DNA of 11,591 nt, taken from assembly GCA_900768705.1 (NCBI GenBank), contig CAAGEB010000059.1, positions 1-11,591 of the forward strand, in the 5' to 3' direction. The notes beneath the pieces were generated by a model that saw nothing but the letters and a program-made list of their open reading frames with translations, made no database searches and was not told the origin of the DNA. Below are positions 6,602 to 11,591 of this stretch, one piece after another. This DNA is from Oscillospiraceae bacterium (GTDB lineage Bacteria; Bacillota; Clostridia; Oscillospirales; Ruminococcaceae). The stretch's first letter is position 1, and every line of letters starts with the position of its first letter. The translations under genes were made by a program, and so were the position numbers.

Positions 6602-6681
6602 AAACGCAGAATGTTTATTTGCTGTTGTACAGGCAAATTTCTGATATGATTTTTATTTATATTTGAAAGGGGAATGTTAAA

Positions 6682-7884
6682 ATGAGCAGAGCGTTAATTA
6701 TTGGTGCAGGCGGCGTTGCAAGCGTTGTTATTGCAAAATGCTGCCAGAACAGTGAGGTTTTTACCGATATAATGATTGCCAGCCGCACTAAATCCAAGTG
6801 CGACGCTTTCAAGGAGAAGCTTCAGCCTACCACAAAAACCAATATTTCCACGGCGCAGGTGGACGCTGACAATGTTGAGGAGCTTACCGAGCTTATAAAG
6901 AGCTACAAGCCGGAAATTGTCATCAATGTTGCACTTCCTTATCAGGATCTTCATATTATGGACGCTTGCCTTGCTGCGGGTGTGGACTATCTGGATACCG
7001 CAAACTACGAGCCGGAGGATACGGCAAAATTTGAATACAGCTGGCAGTGGGCTTACCGTGAGCGTTTTGAAAAGGCGGGACTTACCGCAATTCTCGGCTG
7101 CGGTTTTGACCCCGGAGTTACGGGTGTTTTCTCGGCGTATGCTATGAAGCATGAGTTTGACGAGATAAACTATATTGATATTCTCGACTGCAACGGCGGC
7201 GACCATGGATACCCCTTTGCAACAAACTTCAATCCGGAAATCAATATCCGTGAGGTTTCCGCAAAGGGAAGCTATATTGAGGATGGCAAGTGGGTGGAAA
7301 CCGAGCCTATGGAGATAAAGCGAGTTTACAATTTCAAGGGCGTCGGCGAAAAGGATATGTATCTGCTTCATCATGAGGAGCTGGAGTCCCTTGCACTGAA
7401 CATCAAGGGCATCAAGAGAATACGCTTCTTTATGACTTTCGGGCAGAGCTATCTCACTCATCTGAAATGCCTTGAAGATGTGGGAATGACCTCCATAAAG
7501 CCTATTATGTTCGAGGGCAAGGAGATTGTACCGTTACAGTTTCTTAAGGCTGTTCTTCCCGATCCTGCTTCGCTGGGTCCGAGAACAAAGGGCAAGACAA
7601 ATATCGGCTGTATATTCCAAGGCAAAAAGGACGGCAAGGACAAGAATTATTACCTCTACAATATATGCGATCATCAGGAATGCTATAAGGAAGTGGGTTC
7701 GCAGGCTATCAGCTATACAACCGGAGTACCCGCAATGATCGGTGCAATGATGGTGCTTACCGGTGAGTGGAAGAAGCCCGGCGTTTACAATGTGGAGGAA
7801 ATGAACCCCGATCCCTTTATGGACGCACTCAACAAGTGGGGGCTTCCTTGGGAAGAGGACTTTAATCCTGTATTGGTACCGTGA
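6682..7884 (+). CDS. Carboxynorspermidine synthase (saccharopine dehydrogenase family)
   Basis: This cytoplasmic NADPH-dependent enzyme condenses aspartate semialdehyde with a diamine (diaminopropane or putrescine) to give carboxynorspermidine or carboxyspermidine. It is the first committed step of the S-adenosylmethionine-independent route to (nor)spermidine. Its 400 residues are the usual length. The N-terminus is a Rossmann fold, ALIIGAGGVA (4-13). The family block ILGCGFDPGVTGVF is at 137-150, followed by DILDCNGGDHGYPFATNFNPE (167-185), which distinguishes this group from true saccharopine dehydrogenases. The ATG follows AAAGGGG. Its partner, NspC, lies 1.56 kb downstream, which supports the assignment. 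Expression probably comes from the 6355 promoter through a repeat-filled leader. An extended -10-like TGATATGAT at 6642-6650 could be a second, weaker promoter. The transcript probably ends at the strong terminator after the stop. Confidence 0.93.
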   Translation: MSRALIIGAGGVASVVIAKCCQNSEVFTDIMIASRTKSKCDAFKEKLQPTTKTNISTAQVDADNVEELTELIKSYKPEIVINVALPYQDLHIMDACLAAGVDYLDTANYEPEDTAKFEYSWQWAYRERFEKAGLTAILGCGFDPGVTGVFSAYAMKHEFDEINYIDILDCNGGDHGYPFATNFNPEINIREVSAKGSYIEDGKWVETEPMEIKRVYNFKGVGEKDMYLLHHEELESLALNIKGIKRIRFFMTFGQSYLTHLKCLEDVGMTSIKPIMFEGKEIVPLQFLKAVLPDPASLGPRTKGKTNIGCIFQGKKDGKDKNYYLYNICDHQECYKEVGSQAISYTTGVPAMIGAMMVLTGEWKKPGVYNVEEMNPDPFMDALNKWGLPWEEDFNPVLVP

Positions 7885-7895
7885 TTTTTATTTAC

Positions 7896-7926
7896 TGCGG
7901 GCGGGCTTTGCCTGTCCGCATTTTTT
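7896..7926 (+). terminator. Rho-independent terminator after the synthase gene
   Basis: An 11-bp stem (7896-7906 with 7910-7920, two G-U pairs, loop TTT) is followed by six T (7921-7926). It begins 11 bases after the synthase stop. Only 14 bases separate its T run from the ATG at 7941, leaving no room for a new promoter there. Confidence 0.9.
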
Positions 7927-7931
7927 GTCGT

Positions 7932-7943
7932 GGTGATTATATG
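7932..7943 (+). promoter_or_regulatory. Ribosome site and ATG aimed at the original flavoprotein start
   Basis: GGTGAT (7932-7937) matches the 3' part of the full Shine-Dalgarno sequence and precedes the ATG at 7941 by three bases, similar to the site used by the lipase-like gene. This marks 7941, not 7961, as the ancestral start. The frame it opens ends after six codons (MSRVTI) at the TAG at 7959-7961. Confidence 0.65.
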
Positions 7944-7960
7944 AGCAGAGTAACAATTTA

Positions 7961-8479
7961 GTGGGAAGTTCACGCAGAGACGGTAATACCGATTTGCTTG
8001 CAAAGTCATTTGCCCGGGGCGCTTCACTCAATAATGAGGTGGAGACAGTATCTGTTGCGGATTACAAGGTGAATCCCTGTATCGGCTGCAATGCTTGTAG
8101 GAAACGCAGTGACGGCTGCTGTTTTCAGAATGACGATATGAAAAAAGTTTATGATAAGCTGAAAACAACGGATATCCTTGTTATTGCGTCGCCGGTGTAT
8201 TTTTACGGTTTGAGCACACAGCTTAAAGCGATAATCGACAGGTTTCATGCGCCTGTCAGGAATGAGTTTCGCATAAAGAAGCTGGGACTGCTGCTTGTGG
8301 GAGCGGACGATATTCCCGAGCTGTTTGATTCAATCAAGGTTCAGTATAAACTTACACTGAATTATTTTAATCTTGAGGACATAGGTTCGGTAACTGTCGG
8401 CGGTGCGGAAGAAAAAGGCGAAATCCGGAAAACCGACGGCTTGCAGAGAGCCTTTGAATTGGGAAAGTCGCTGAAATGA
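7961..8479 (+). CDS. Flavodoxin-like NAD(P)H-dependent FMN reductase, start disrupted
   Basis: A cytoplasmic flavoprotein of the NADPH-dependent FMN reductase/iron-sulfur flavoprotein type, 172 residues as read from the GTG at 7961. GSSRRDGNT (2-10) is the FMN phosphate loop. Cysteines at 40, 43, 46 and 53-54 (CIGCNAC, then CC) match the compact cluster motif of this group. ASPVYFYGLS (76-85) is the conserved flavin-side block. The first beta strand is missing: the expected M-S-R-V-T-I-L-V-G-S-S reads in two frames, ATG at 7941 through ATT and then GTG at 7961. Inserting one T near 7959 would restore a normal N-terminus. The TAG and GTG overlap as TAGTG, so restart at the GTG is possible. The gene is either recently broken, rescued by reinitiation, or hit by a base error. 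Its stop overlaps the next start by four bases. Confidence 0.8.
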   Translation: MGSSRRDGNTDLLAKSFARGASLNNEVETVSVADYKVNPCIGCNACRKRSDGCCFQNDDMKKVYDKLKTTDILVIASPVYFYGLSTQLKAIIDRFHAPVRNEFRIKKLGLLLVGADDIPELFDSIKVQYKLTLNYFNLEDIGSVTVGGAEEKGEIRKTDGLQRAFELGKSLK

Positions 8480-8706
8480 TAATTAAATGCGAGCATTGCA
8501 GTAAAATTGTTCAGATTGACGGGTTTGACTGCTATTGGCGGTACGAAACCGTAAAGCAAATGTTCGACGATTATGTTCGTCAGGGATATTATGAGAAATT
8601 ACCCTCCGAATGGTTTGAAGAGCAGTTCAGGTGTAAAGTCTGCGGTACGGTCTGGGCGTTGGCAGAGCCGGATTTTCCGATAAGAGGTTATCTGGAACAG
8701 CGGTGA
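8476..8706 (+). CDS. Small four-cysteine (zinc-ribbon-like) protein of unknown function
   Basis: A 76-residue protein that I do not recognise. It has two CxxC pairs, C5-C8 (CEHC) and C53-C56 (CKVC), a spacing that fits a split zinc ribbon. Between them is a tryptophan- and tyrosine-rich helical stretch (FDCYWRYETVKQMFDDYVRQGYYEKLPSEWFEEQF). The C-terminus, TVWALAEPDFPIRGYL, looks like a conserved surface. There is no signal peptide or membrane segment. The ATG overlaps the stop of the flavoprotein gene (ATGA), so translation is coupled, and the intact overlap argues that the region is still expressed. It could be a metal-binding partner or an immunity-type protein; the sequence does not decide. 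Confidence 0.75.
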   Translation: MIIKCEHCSKIVQIDGFDCYWRYETVKQMFDDYVRQGYYEKLPSEWFEEQFRCKVCGTVWALAEPDFPIRGYLEQR

Positions 8707-8760
8707 TTTTTCGGCTGTTGATAAAATCGGTGCTGAATTGAATTTGAAAGGAGCAGGAAA

Positions 8761-8970
8761 ATGCCATACATTACTGTTGAGAGTGGTTTTTTATCAGATG
8801 AGCAGAAGGAACTGCTGATAAAAAAATTGACAGAGGTATCTTCTGAAATAATGAAAGTCCCACAGGAATTTTTTGTAACAACAATCAAAGAATTGCCGGA
8901 TAAGAATTTCGGAATAGGCGGAAAAACGATAGACATAGTTAAAGCTGAATATTTGCAGTCACATAAGTGA
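8761..8970 (+). CDS. 4-oxalocrotonate tautomerase-like protein
   Basis: A 69-residue member of the tautomerase superfamily, small beta-alpha-beta subunits that assemble into oligomers and use an N-terminal proline as the catalytic base. P2 follows the initiator Met and would be exposed by Met removal. The segment LSDEQKELLIKKLTEVSSEIM matches the family's helix, and GIGGKT (51-56) matches the conserved glycine turn. The two arginines important in true 4-oxalocrotonate tautomerase (positions 11 and 39 of the mature enzyme) are not apparent, so the substrate is probably different. The ATG has AAAGGAG eight bases upstream. A gap of 54 bases separates it from the previous gene, with no convincing promoter. 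Confidence 0.9.
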   Translation: MPYITVESGFLSDEQKELLIKKLTEVSSEIMKVPQEFFVTTIKELPDKNFGIGGKTIDIVKAEYLQSHK

Positions 8971-9001
8971 GTTTTGATATACATTGAACGGTAAAACAAT
9001 T

Positions 9002-9436
9002 ATGGATATAACGATAAATTCCGAGAGAATAACCGCGGCAGAGTACATTGATTTTCTGAAAAAAACCGACTTGGGTTCACAGTACCCGAAAGAGAATTTC
9101 AGTCAGCGGATAGAAAAGCTGGTGAAAAATGCGTCCATTAGCCTTATCGCAAGGAACGGGCAGGGCGGGATTGTGGGCGTGTGCTTCGGGATAACCGATT
9201 TCGCCTATTGGCTGTTCATAACGGATCTGGGCGTGATACGAAGCTGCACGGGTCAGGGAATTGGCAGACAGCTTGTGTTCAAGGCTCTTGAACTTGCCGG
9301 CGGAGAGGACGAGATTGCCATGTACACCTGCGCCAATGAAAAGGCTGTCCCTTTTTACGAAAAAATCGGCATGAAAAAGTCAGAGAATATAATGGAGTAC
9401 AACAGAATGCCATGGACTTCATTTACCGTTGAATAA
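9002..9436 (+). CDS. GNAT-family N-acetyltransferase
   Basis: This enzyme transfers acetyl from acetyl-CoA to an amine; the substrate is unknown. From the ATG at 9002 it has 144 residues. The core strand ITDLGVIR (73-80) leads into the acetyl-CoA pyrophosphate loop TGQGIG (83-88) and the helix RQLVFKALELA. The C-terminal part, ANEKAVPFYEKIGMKKSENIMEY, holds the usual Y119 that can act as general acid. There is no good ribosome site for either the ATG or an upstream in-frame TTG at 8984; I prefer the ATG because MDITINSERI is a natural family start. It ends 10 bases before nspC, and the nspC ribosome site overlaps its stop, so the two are coupled. A polyamine acetyltransferase role is possible from context alone. 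Confidence 0.88.
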   Translation: MDITINSERITAAEYIDFLKKTDLGSQYPKENFSQRIEKLVKNASISLIARNGQGGIVGVCFGITDFAYWLFITDLGVIRSCTGQGIGRQLVFKALELAGGEDEIAMYTCANEKAVPFYEKIGMKKSENIMEYNRMPWTSFTVE

Positions 9437-9446
9437 GGAGCGGAAT

Positions 9447-10598
9447 ATGGACCGGATAGACAAAGTTGAAACGCCGTGTTATGTGATTGACGAAAAGCGG
9501 CTTAAAAATAATCTCGAAATACTCGCCGATGTCCGCAAAAGGGCGGGGTGTAAGATACTTCTTGCGCAAAAGGCGTACTCGGCGTTTGCCACCTATCCGC
9601 TTATTGCGCAGTATCTTGACGGCTGCACCGCCAGCGGAATTTATGAGGCACGGCTTGGTTACGAGGAAATGGCAAAGCCTTTCGGCAGGGAAAATCACAT
9701 TTTTTCGCCTGCCTATCCCGAAAAGGATTTTGACGAAATAGTTGAAATATGCGACCACATTGTGTTCAATTCCCCGGAGCAGTGGGCAAAATATCGTGAT
9801 AAAGTCCGTTCTTCACCGAAATACATTCAGGCGGGGATACGCATAAATCCGCAGTACAGCGAGATTGAAACGGATATTTACAATCCCTGCTTTACAGGCT
9901 CACGACTTGGAACCACTCTTTCTCGGTTTAGGGAAGAATTATCGCTTGCCGAGGGTATTGACGGACTTCATTTTCATACTATGTGCGAACAGGGTGCAGA
10001 TGTGCTTGCAAGAACCCTGCCGGTTGTGGAAGAAAAATTCGGCTTTATGTTTGATAAAATCAAGTGGCTGAATTTTGGAGGCGGTCATCATATAACAAGA
10101 GCGGATTATGATGTTGAGCTGCTGATTGAAACTATAAAGAATTTCCGTGACAAGTACGGCTTGGAGGTTTATCTTGAGCCGGGGGAGGCTGTTGCGCTTA
10201 ATGCGGGTTATCTGGTAACAACTGTGCTTGACACCTTTGAGAACGGTTGTGAAATTGCAATAACGGACGCCTCTGCTGCCTGTCACATGCCCGATGTGCT
10301 GGAAATGCCTTATCGACCGGAGATTATCGGTGCCGGAAAGCCGGGAGAAAAAAGTTATACCTATCGTCTGGGAGGTAATACCTGCCTTGCGGGGGACATT
10401 ATAGGAGATTATTCCTTCGATAACAGGCTTGGCAGCGGAGATCGGCTGGTGTTCTGCGATATGGCTATATATTCAATGTGTAAGAACAATACCTTCAACG
10501 GTATTCCGCTGCCTTCAATTTATATTCTTAGGGAAAACGGAGAGCTTTCCCTTGTAAAGAAATTCCACTATGAGGATTTTAAAGCCAGACTGTCCTGA
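9447..10598 (+). CDS. nspC: Carboxynorspermidine decarboxylase
   Basis: This PLP-dependent enzyme of the alanine-racemase/ornithine-decarboxylase fold removes CO2 from carboxynorspermidine or carboxyspermidine to give norspermidine or spermidine. It completes the pathway started by the synthase at 6682. From the ATG at 9447 it has 383 residues, normal for NspC. K42 in ILLAQKAYS is the PLP lysine. HFHTMCEQ (175-182), LNFGGGHH (208-215) and LEPGEAVALNAGY (243-255) are the phosphate- and substrate-binding blocks. GGNTCLAGD (309-317) supplies the active-site cysteine C313 from the partner subunit of the dimer. I chose 9447 because AAGGAG ends six bases upstream; a TTG six codons earlier has no such site. 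The gene is tightly coupled to the GNAT before it and is followed after 23 bases by another gene. Confidence 0.95.
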   Translation: MDRIDKVETPCYVIDEKRLKNNLEILADVRKRAGCKILLAQKAYSAFATYPLIAQYLDGCTASGIYEARLGYEEMAKPFGRENHIFSPAYPEKDFDEIVEICDHIVFNSPEQWAKYRDKVRSSPKYIQAGIRINPQYSEIETDIYNPCFTGSRLGTTLSRFREELSLAEGIDGLHFHTMCEQGADVLARTLPVVEEKFGFMFDKIKWLNFGGGHHITRADYDVELLIETIKNFRDKYGLEVYLEPGEAVALNAGYLVTTVLDTFENGCEIAITDASAACHMPDVLEMPYRPEIIGAGKPGEKSYTYRLGGNTCLAGDIIGDYSFDNRLGSGDRLVFCDMAIYSMCKNNTFNGIPLPSIYILRENGELSLVKKFHYEDFKARLS

Positions 10599-10621
10599 AT
10601 TTATCGAAGCGGGGTGAAATA

Positions 10622-11266
10622 ATGTCGGTACTGTACAATATGAATCCTTTTTCGGCACTTAAAATAATTTACCGCGAGCAAACCGACGGATTTCCGGAGG
10701 AGGATTTTCTGCGAAACATGGAACAGCGGGGAATAACTCTGCCGTCAATATTACAGAAATTCCTGATGGAATACGGATATATGTCCGTAAACCGTCAAAG
10801 CGGCAGCGTTCGTATGCTTCACCCGAACCTTGTTACAAAATGGCGGTTCAATCGTGAAAGAGGCGGAGAGCTTTTGCTGCTTACAATAGGAAGAGTCGGG
10901 GAATATCAGATTGCCATTCGTGATGAGCCGGTAAACGACCCCACGACTTTTCTGCTTCGGGTGGGAAAGGAATCGAAAACTCACCTTATGCCGTCGGATG
11001 ATACTATTTCGGAGCTTATCAAGGTGATGATCTGCGGAGTGCTTTTTGAAAGGCAGGGTGCAGTGCTTGCGGACGACCCCGAAAAGGCGGTTCGTTTGCT
11101 TCACGAAAACGGCTTTGATTTGATGAAAATTTCCAATACCCCACGGCTGCGGCGTGAATATTCCATTAATTTTTCCGAGGAAATGCGTACATTTGCCATT
11201 GCGGAATTTATTGAGGGAGAGCTTAACCGTTTCTTTTTCATCAGAGATGAGGAATTTACGAAATAA
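10622..11266 (+). CDS. Hypothetical protein, faintly SMI1/KNR4-like
   Basis: A 214-residue soluble protein that I do not recognise with confidence. The early segment LPSILQKFLMEYGYMSVN (40-57) resembles the SMI1/KNR4 (SUKH) pattern in which LP..L..FL...YG opens the fold. The middle is strand-rich (GELLLLTIGRVGEYQIAIRD), and the end is helical then strand-like (MRTFAIAEFIEGELNRFFFIRDEEF). There is no signal peptide, membrane segment or cysteine motif. The ATG is preceded by GGGGTGA at a good distance, 23 bases after nspC, so it is probably in the same operon. A SUKH assignment would suggest an immunity or regulatory role, but no toxin gene is visible here. It is the last gene before a non-coding region. 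Confidence 0.78.
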   Translation: MSVLYNMNPFSALKIIYREQTDGFPEEDFLRNMEQRGITLPSILQKFLMEYGYMSVNRQSGSVRMLHPNLVTKWRFNRERGGELLLLTIGRVGEYQIAIRDEPVNDPTTFLLRVGKESKTHLMPSDDTISELIKVMICGVLFERQGAVLADDPEKAVRLLHENGFDLMKISNTPRLRREYSINFSEEMRTFAIAEFIEGELNRFFFIRDEEFTK

Positions 11267-11357
11267 AGAAGCGATCTCCGCAATGTTTGGGTAGCTGCCA
11301 TTTCCCAACACCCGAGGCAGCGTAACGCTGCTGGTAATTCCCAACGGGCGGCTTGCC

Positions 11358-11387
11358 GCCCCCCTTCCCCCTCGGGGGAAGGGGGGC
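11358..11387. repeat. 13-bp GC-rich hairpin after the first 17-base repeat
   Basis: Bases 11358-11370 pair perfectly with 11375-11387 around the loop CTCG. The left arm overlaps the small hairpin GGCGGC/GCCGCC (11347-11360), so the two compete. Confidence 0.8.
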
Positions 11388-11481
11388 AGGGGGATAGGGG
11401 CGACAAAGAACTAACTGATTACCTTACAGTCGAAATGCAATACATTTTTCAATGTACTGTTGGGAAAAAGCGGCTTGCCGC

Positions 11482-11537
11482 CCCCCGATTTGTTGAGACG
11501 GCTTTAGCCGTCGAGACAAACAAAGGGGATTGGGGGG
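11482..11537. repeat. Long interrupted hairpin after the second 17-base repeat
   Basis: Nested arms are C6 (11482-11487) with G6 (11532-11537), TTTGTT (11490-11495) with AACAAA (11519-11524), and GACGGCT (11498-11504) with AGCCGTC (11507-11513). Confidence 0.75.
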
Positions 11538-11555
11538 AAAACGGTGTTTTCCCCC
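11533..11555. repeat. 10-bp perfect hairpin competing with the preceding one
   Basis: GGGGGAAAAC (11533-11542) pairs with GTTTTCCCCC (11546-11555) around GGT. Its left arm uses five of the six G that close the hairpin at 11482-11537, so only one of the two can form fully. Confidence 0.75.
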
Positions 11556-11591
11556 AAAGGGTATGGCGATAACAGATCAAGCGTTTACAAC

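Larger units (their letters stand above)
6382..6618. repeat. 109-bp tandem repeat: two full copies and a decayed third
   Basis: Copy 1 is 6382-6490 and copy 2 is 6491-6599. They differ at two positions (T/A in GCGT[T/A]TATT and T/G in AACT[T/G]CGTG). A third copy begins at 6600 with ATAAACGCAGA and then decays; fragments such as TTGTACA (6625-6631) and GGCAAATT (6632-6639) are recognisable after it. Each unit holds two strong hairpins. The short open frames through it on the minus strand repeat the same peptide and have no ribosome sites, so I read the region as non-coding. It fills most of the gap 6317-6681 between the divergent genes. Near identity of the copies implies recent duplication or conversion. 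Confidence 0.92.
11267..11591. repeat. Non-coding palindrome-rich region with a 17-base direct repeat
   Basis: No plausible gene lies here. The 17-base sequence GCGGCTTGCCGCCCCCC occurs twice, at 11348-11364 and 11471-11487, each heading a large GC-rich hairpin. Smaller palindromes are GCAGCG/CGCTGC (11317-11331) and TACATT/AATGTA (11441-11456). The arrangement resembles REP-like intergenic repeats. No hairpin is followed by a clear T run, so the end of the nspC transcript is not defined. The region may continue past the window. Confidence 0.75.

Noticed and set aside
6382..6618. CRISPR array
   Set aside because: The unit is a 109-bp tandem duplication without short repeats separated by unique spacers.
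6348..6636. Minus-strand open frames of about 75 codons through the tandem repeat
   Set aside because: They translate the repeat twice, lack ribosome sites and have a composition typical of translated hairpins.
11101..11406. Minus-strand frame of 101 codons at the right edge
   Set aside because: It is a translation of the GC-rich palindromes (proline/serine-rich start) and the reverse of a real gene.

Overview
The window looks like chromosomal DNA from a ruminococcal-type Clostridia (Firmicutes, Oscillospiraceae-like). The evidence is a secreted leucine-rich-repeat protein with a C-terminal type I dockerin, strong sigma-A promoters, AGGAGG/GGTGAT-type ribosome sites, a clostridial phoH-ybeY-dgkA block and the alternative (carboxy)spermidine pathway enzymes. 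No phage, transposase, tRNA, rRNA or CRISPR array is visible. This is inference from gene content, since no database search was possible.

Layout. Bases 1-228 hold three small hairpins, then an extended -10 promoter whose spacer carries an operator-like palindrome. This promoter drives a 712-residue exported LRR-FIVAR-FIVAR-dockerin protein (229-2367), followed after 26 bases by smpB (2394-2849), the trans-translation factor. A convergent gap with two hairpins (2850-2967) separates these from a minus-strand operon read from about 6281 down to 2968: a membrane-anchored alpha/beta-hydrolase (lipase-like), phoH, ybeY and dgkA. The last three are joined by 4-base ATGA overlaps.

Bases 6270-6681 are a divergent control region. 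It has two perfect TTGACA-N17-TATAAT promoters facing away from each other. On the plus side there is a 109-bp element present as two near-identical tandem copies plus a decayed third, full of hairpins. It would form the roughly 290-base leader of the next gene, a carboxynorspermidine synthase (6682-7884), which ends in a textbook terminator.

From 7941 to 11266 comes a tightly packed plus-strand run: an iron-sulfur-type flavoprotein whose start codon is out of frame with its body, a small four-cysteine protein, a 4-oxalocrotonate-tautomerase-like protein, a GNAT acetyltransferase, carboxynorspermidine decarboxylase (nspC) and a hypothetical protein. The synthase and NspC catalyse consecutive steps of polyamine synthesis, so the pathway is split by a terminator and four accessory genes. 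The right end (11267-11591) is non-coding and consists mostly of GC-rich palindromes sharing a 17-base repeat.

The most interesting items are the promoter-fused tandem hairpin repeat upstream of the polyamine gene, the apparent one-base lesion at the flavoprotein start, the accessory genes (especially the GNAT) embedded between the two polyamine enzymes, and the mutually exclusive hairpins at the right edge. I did not find convincing evidence of a wholly new system.
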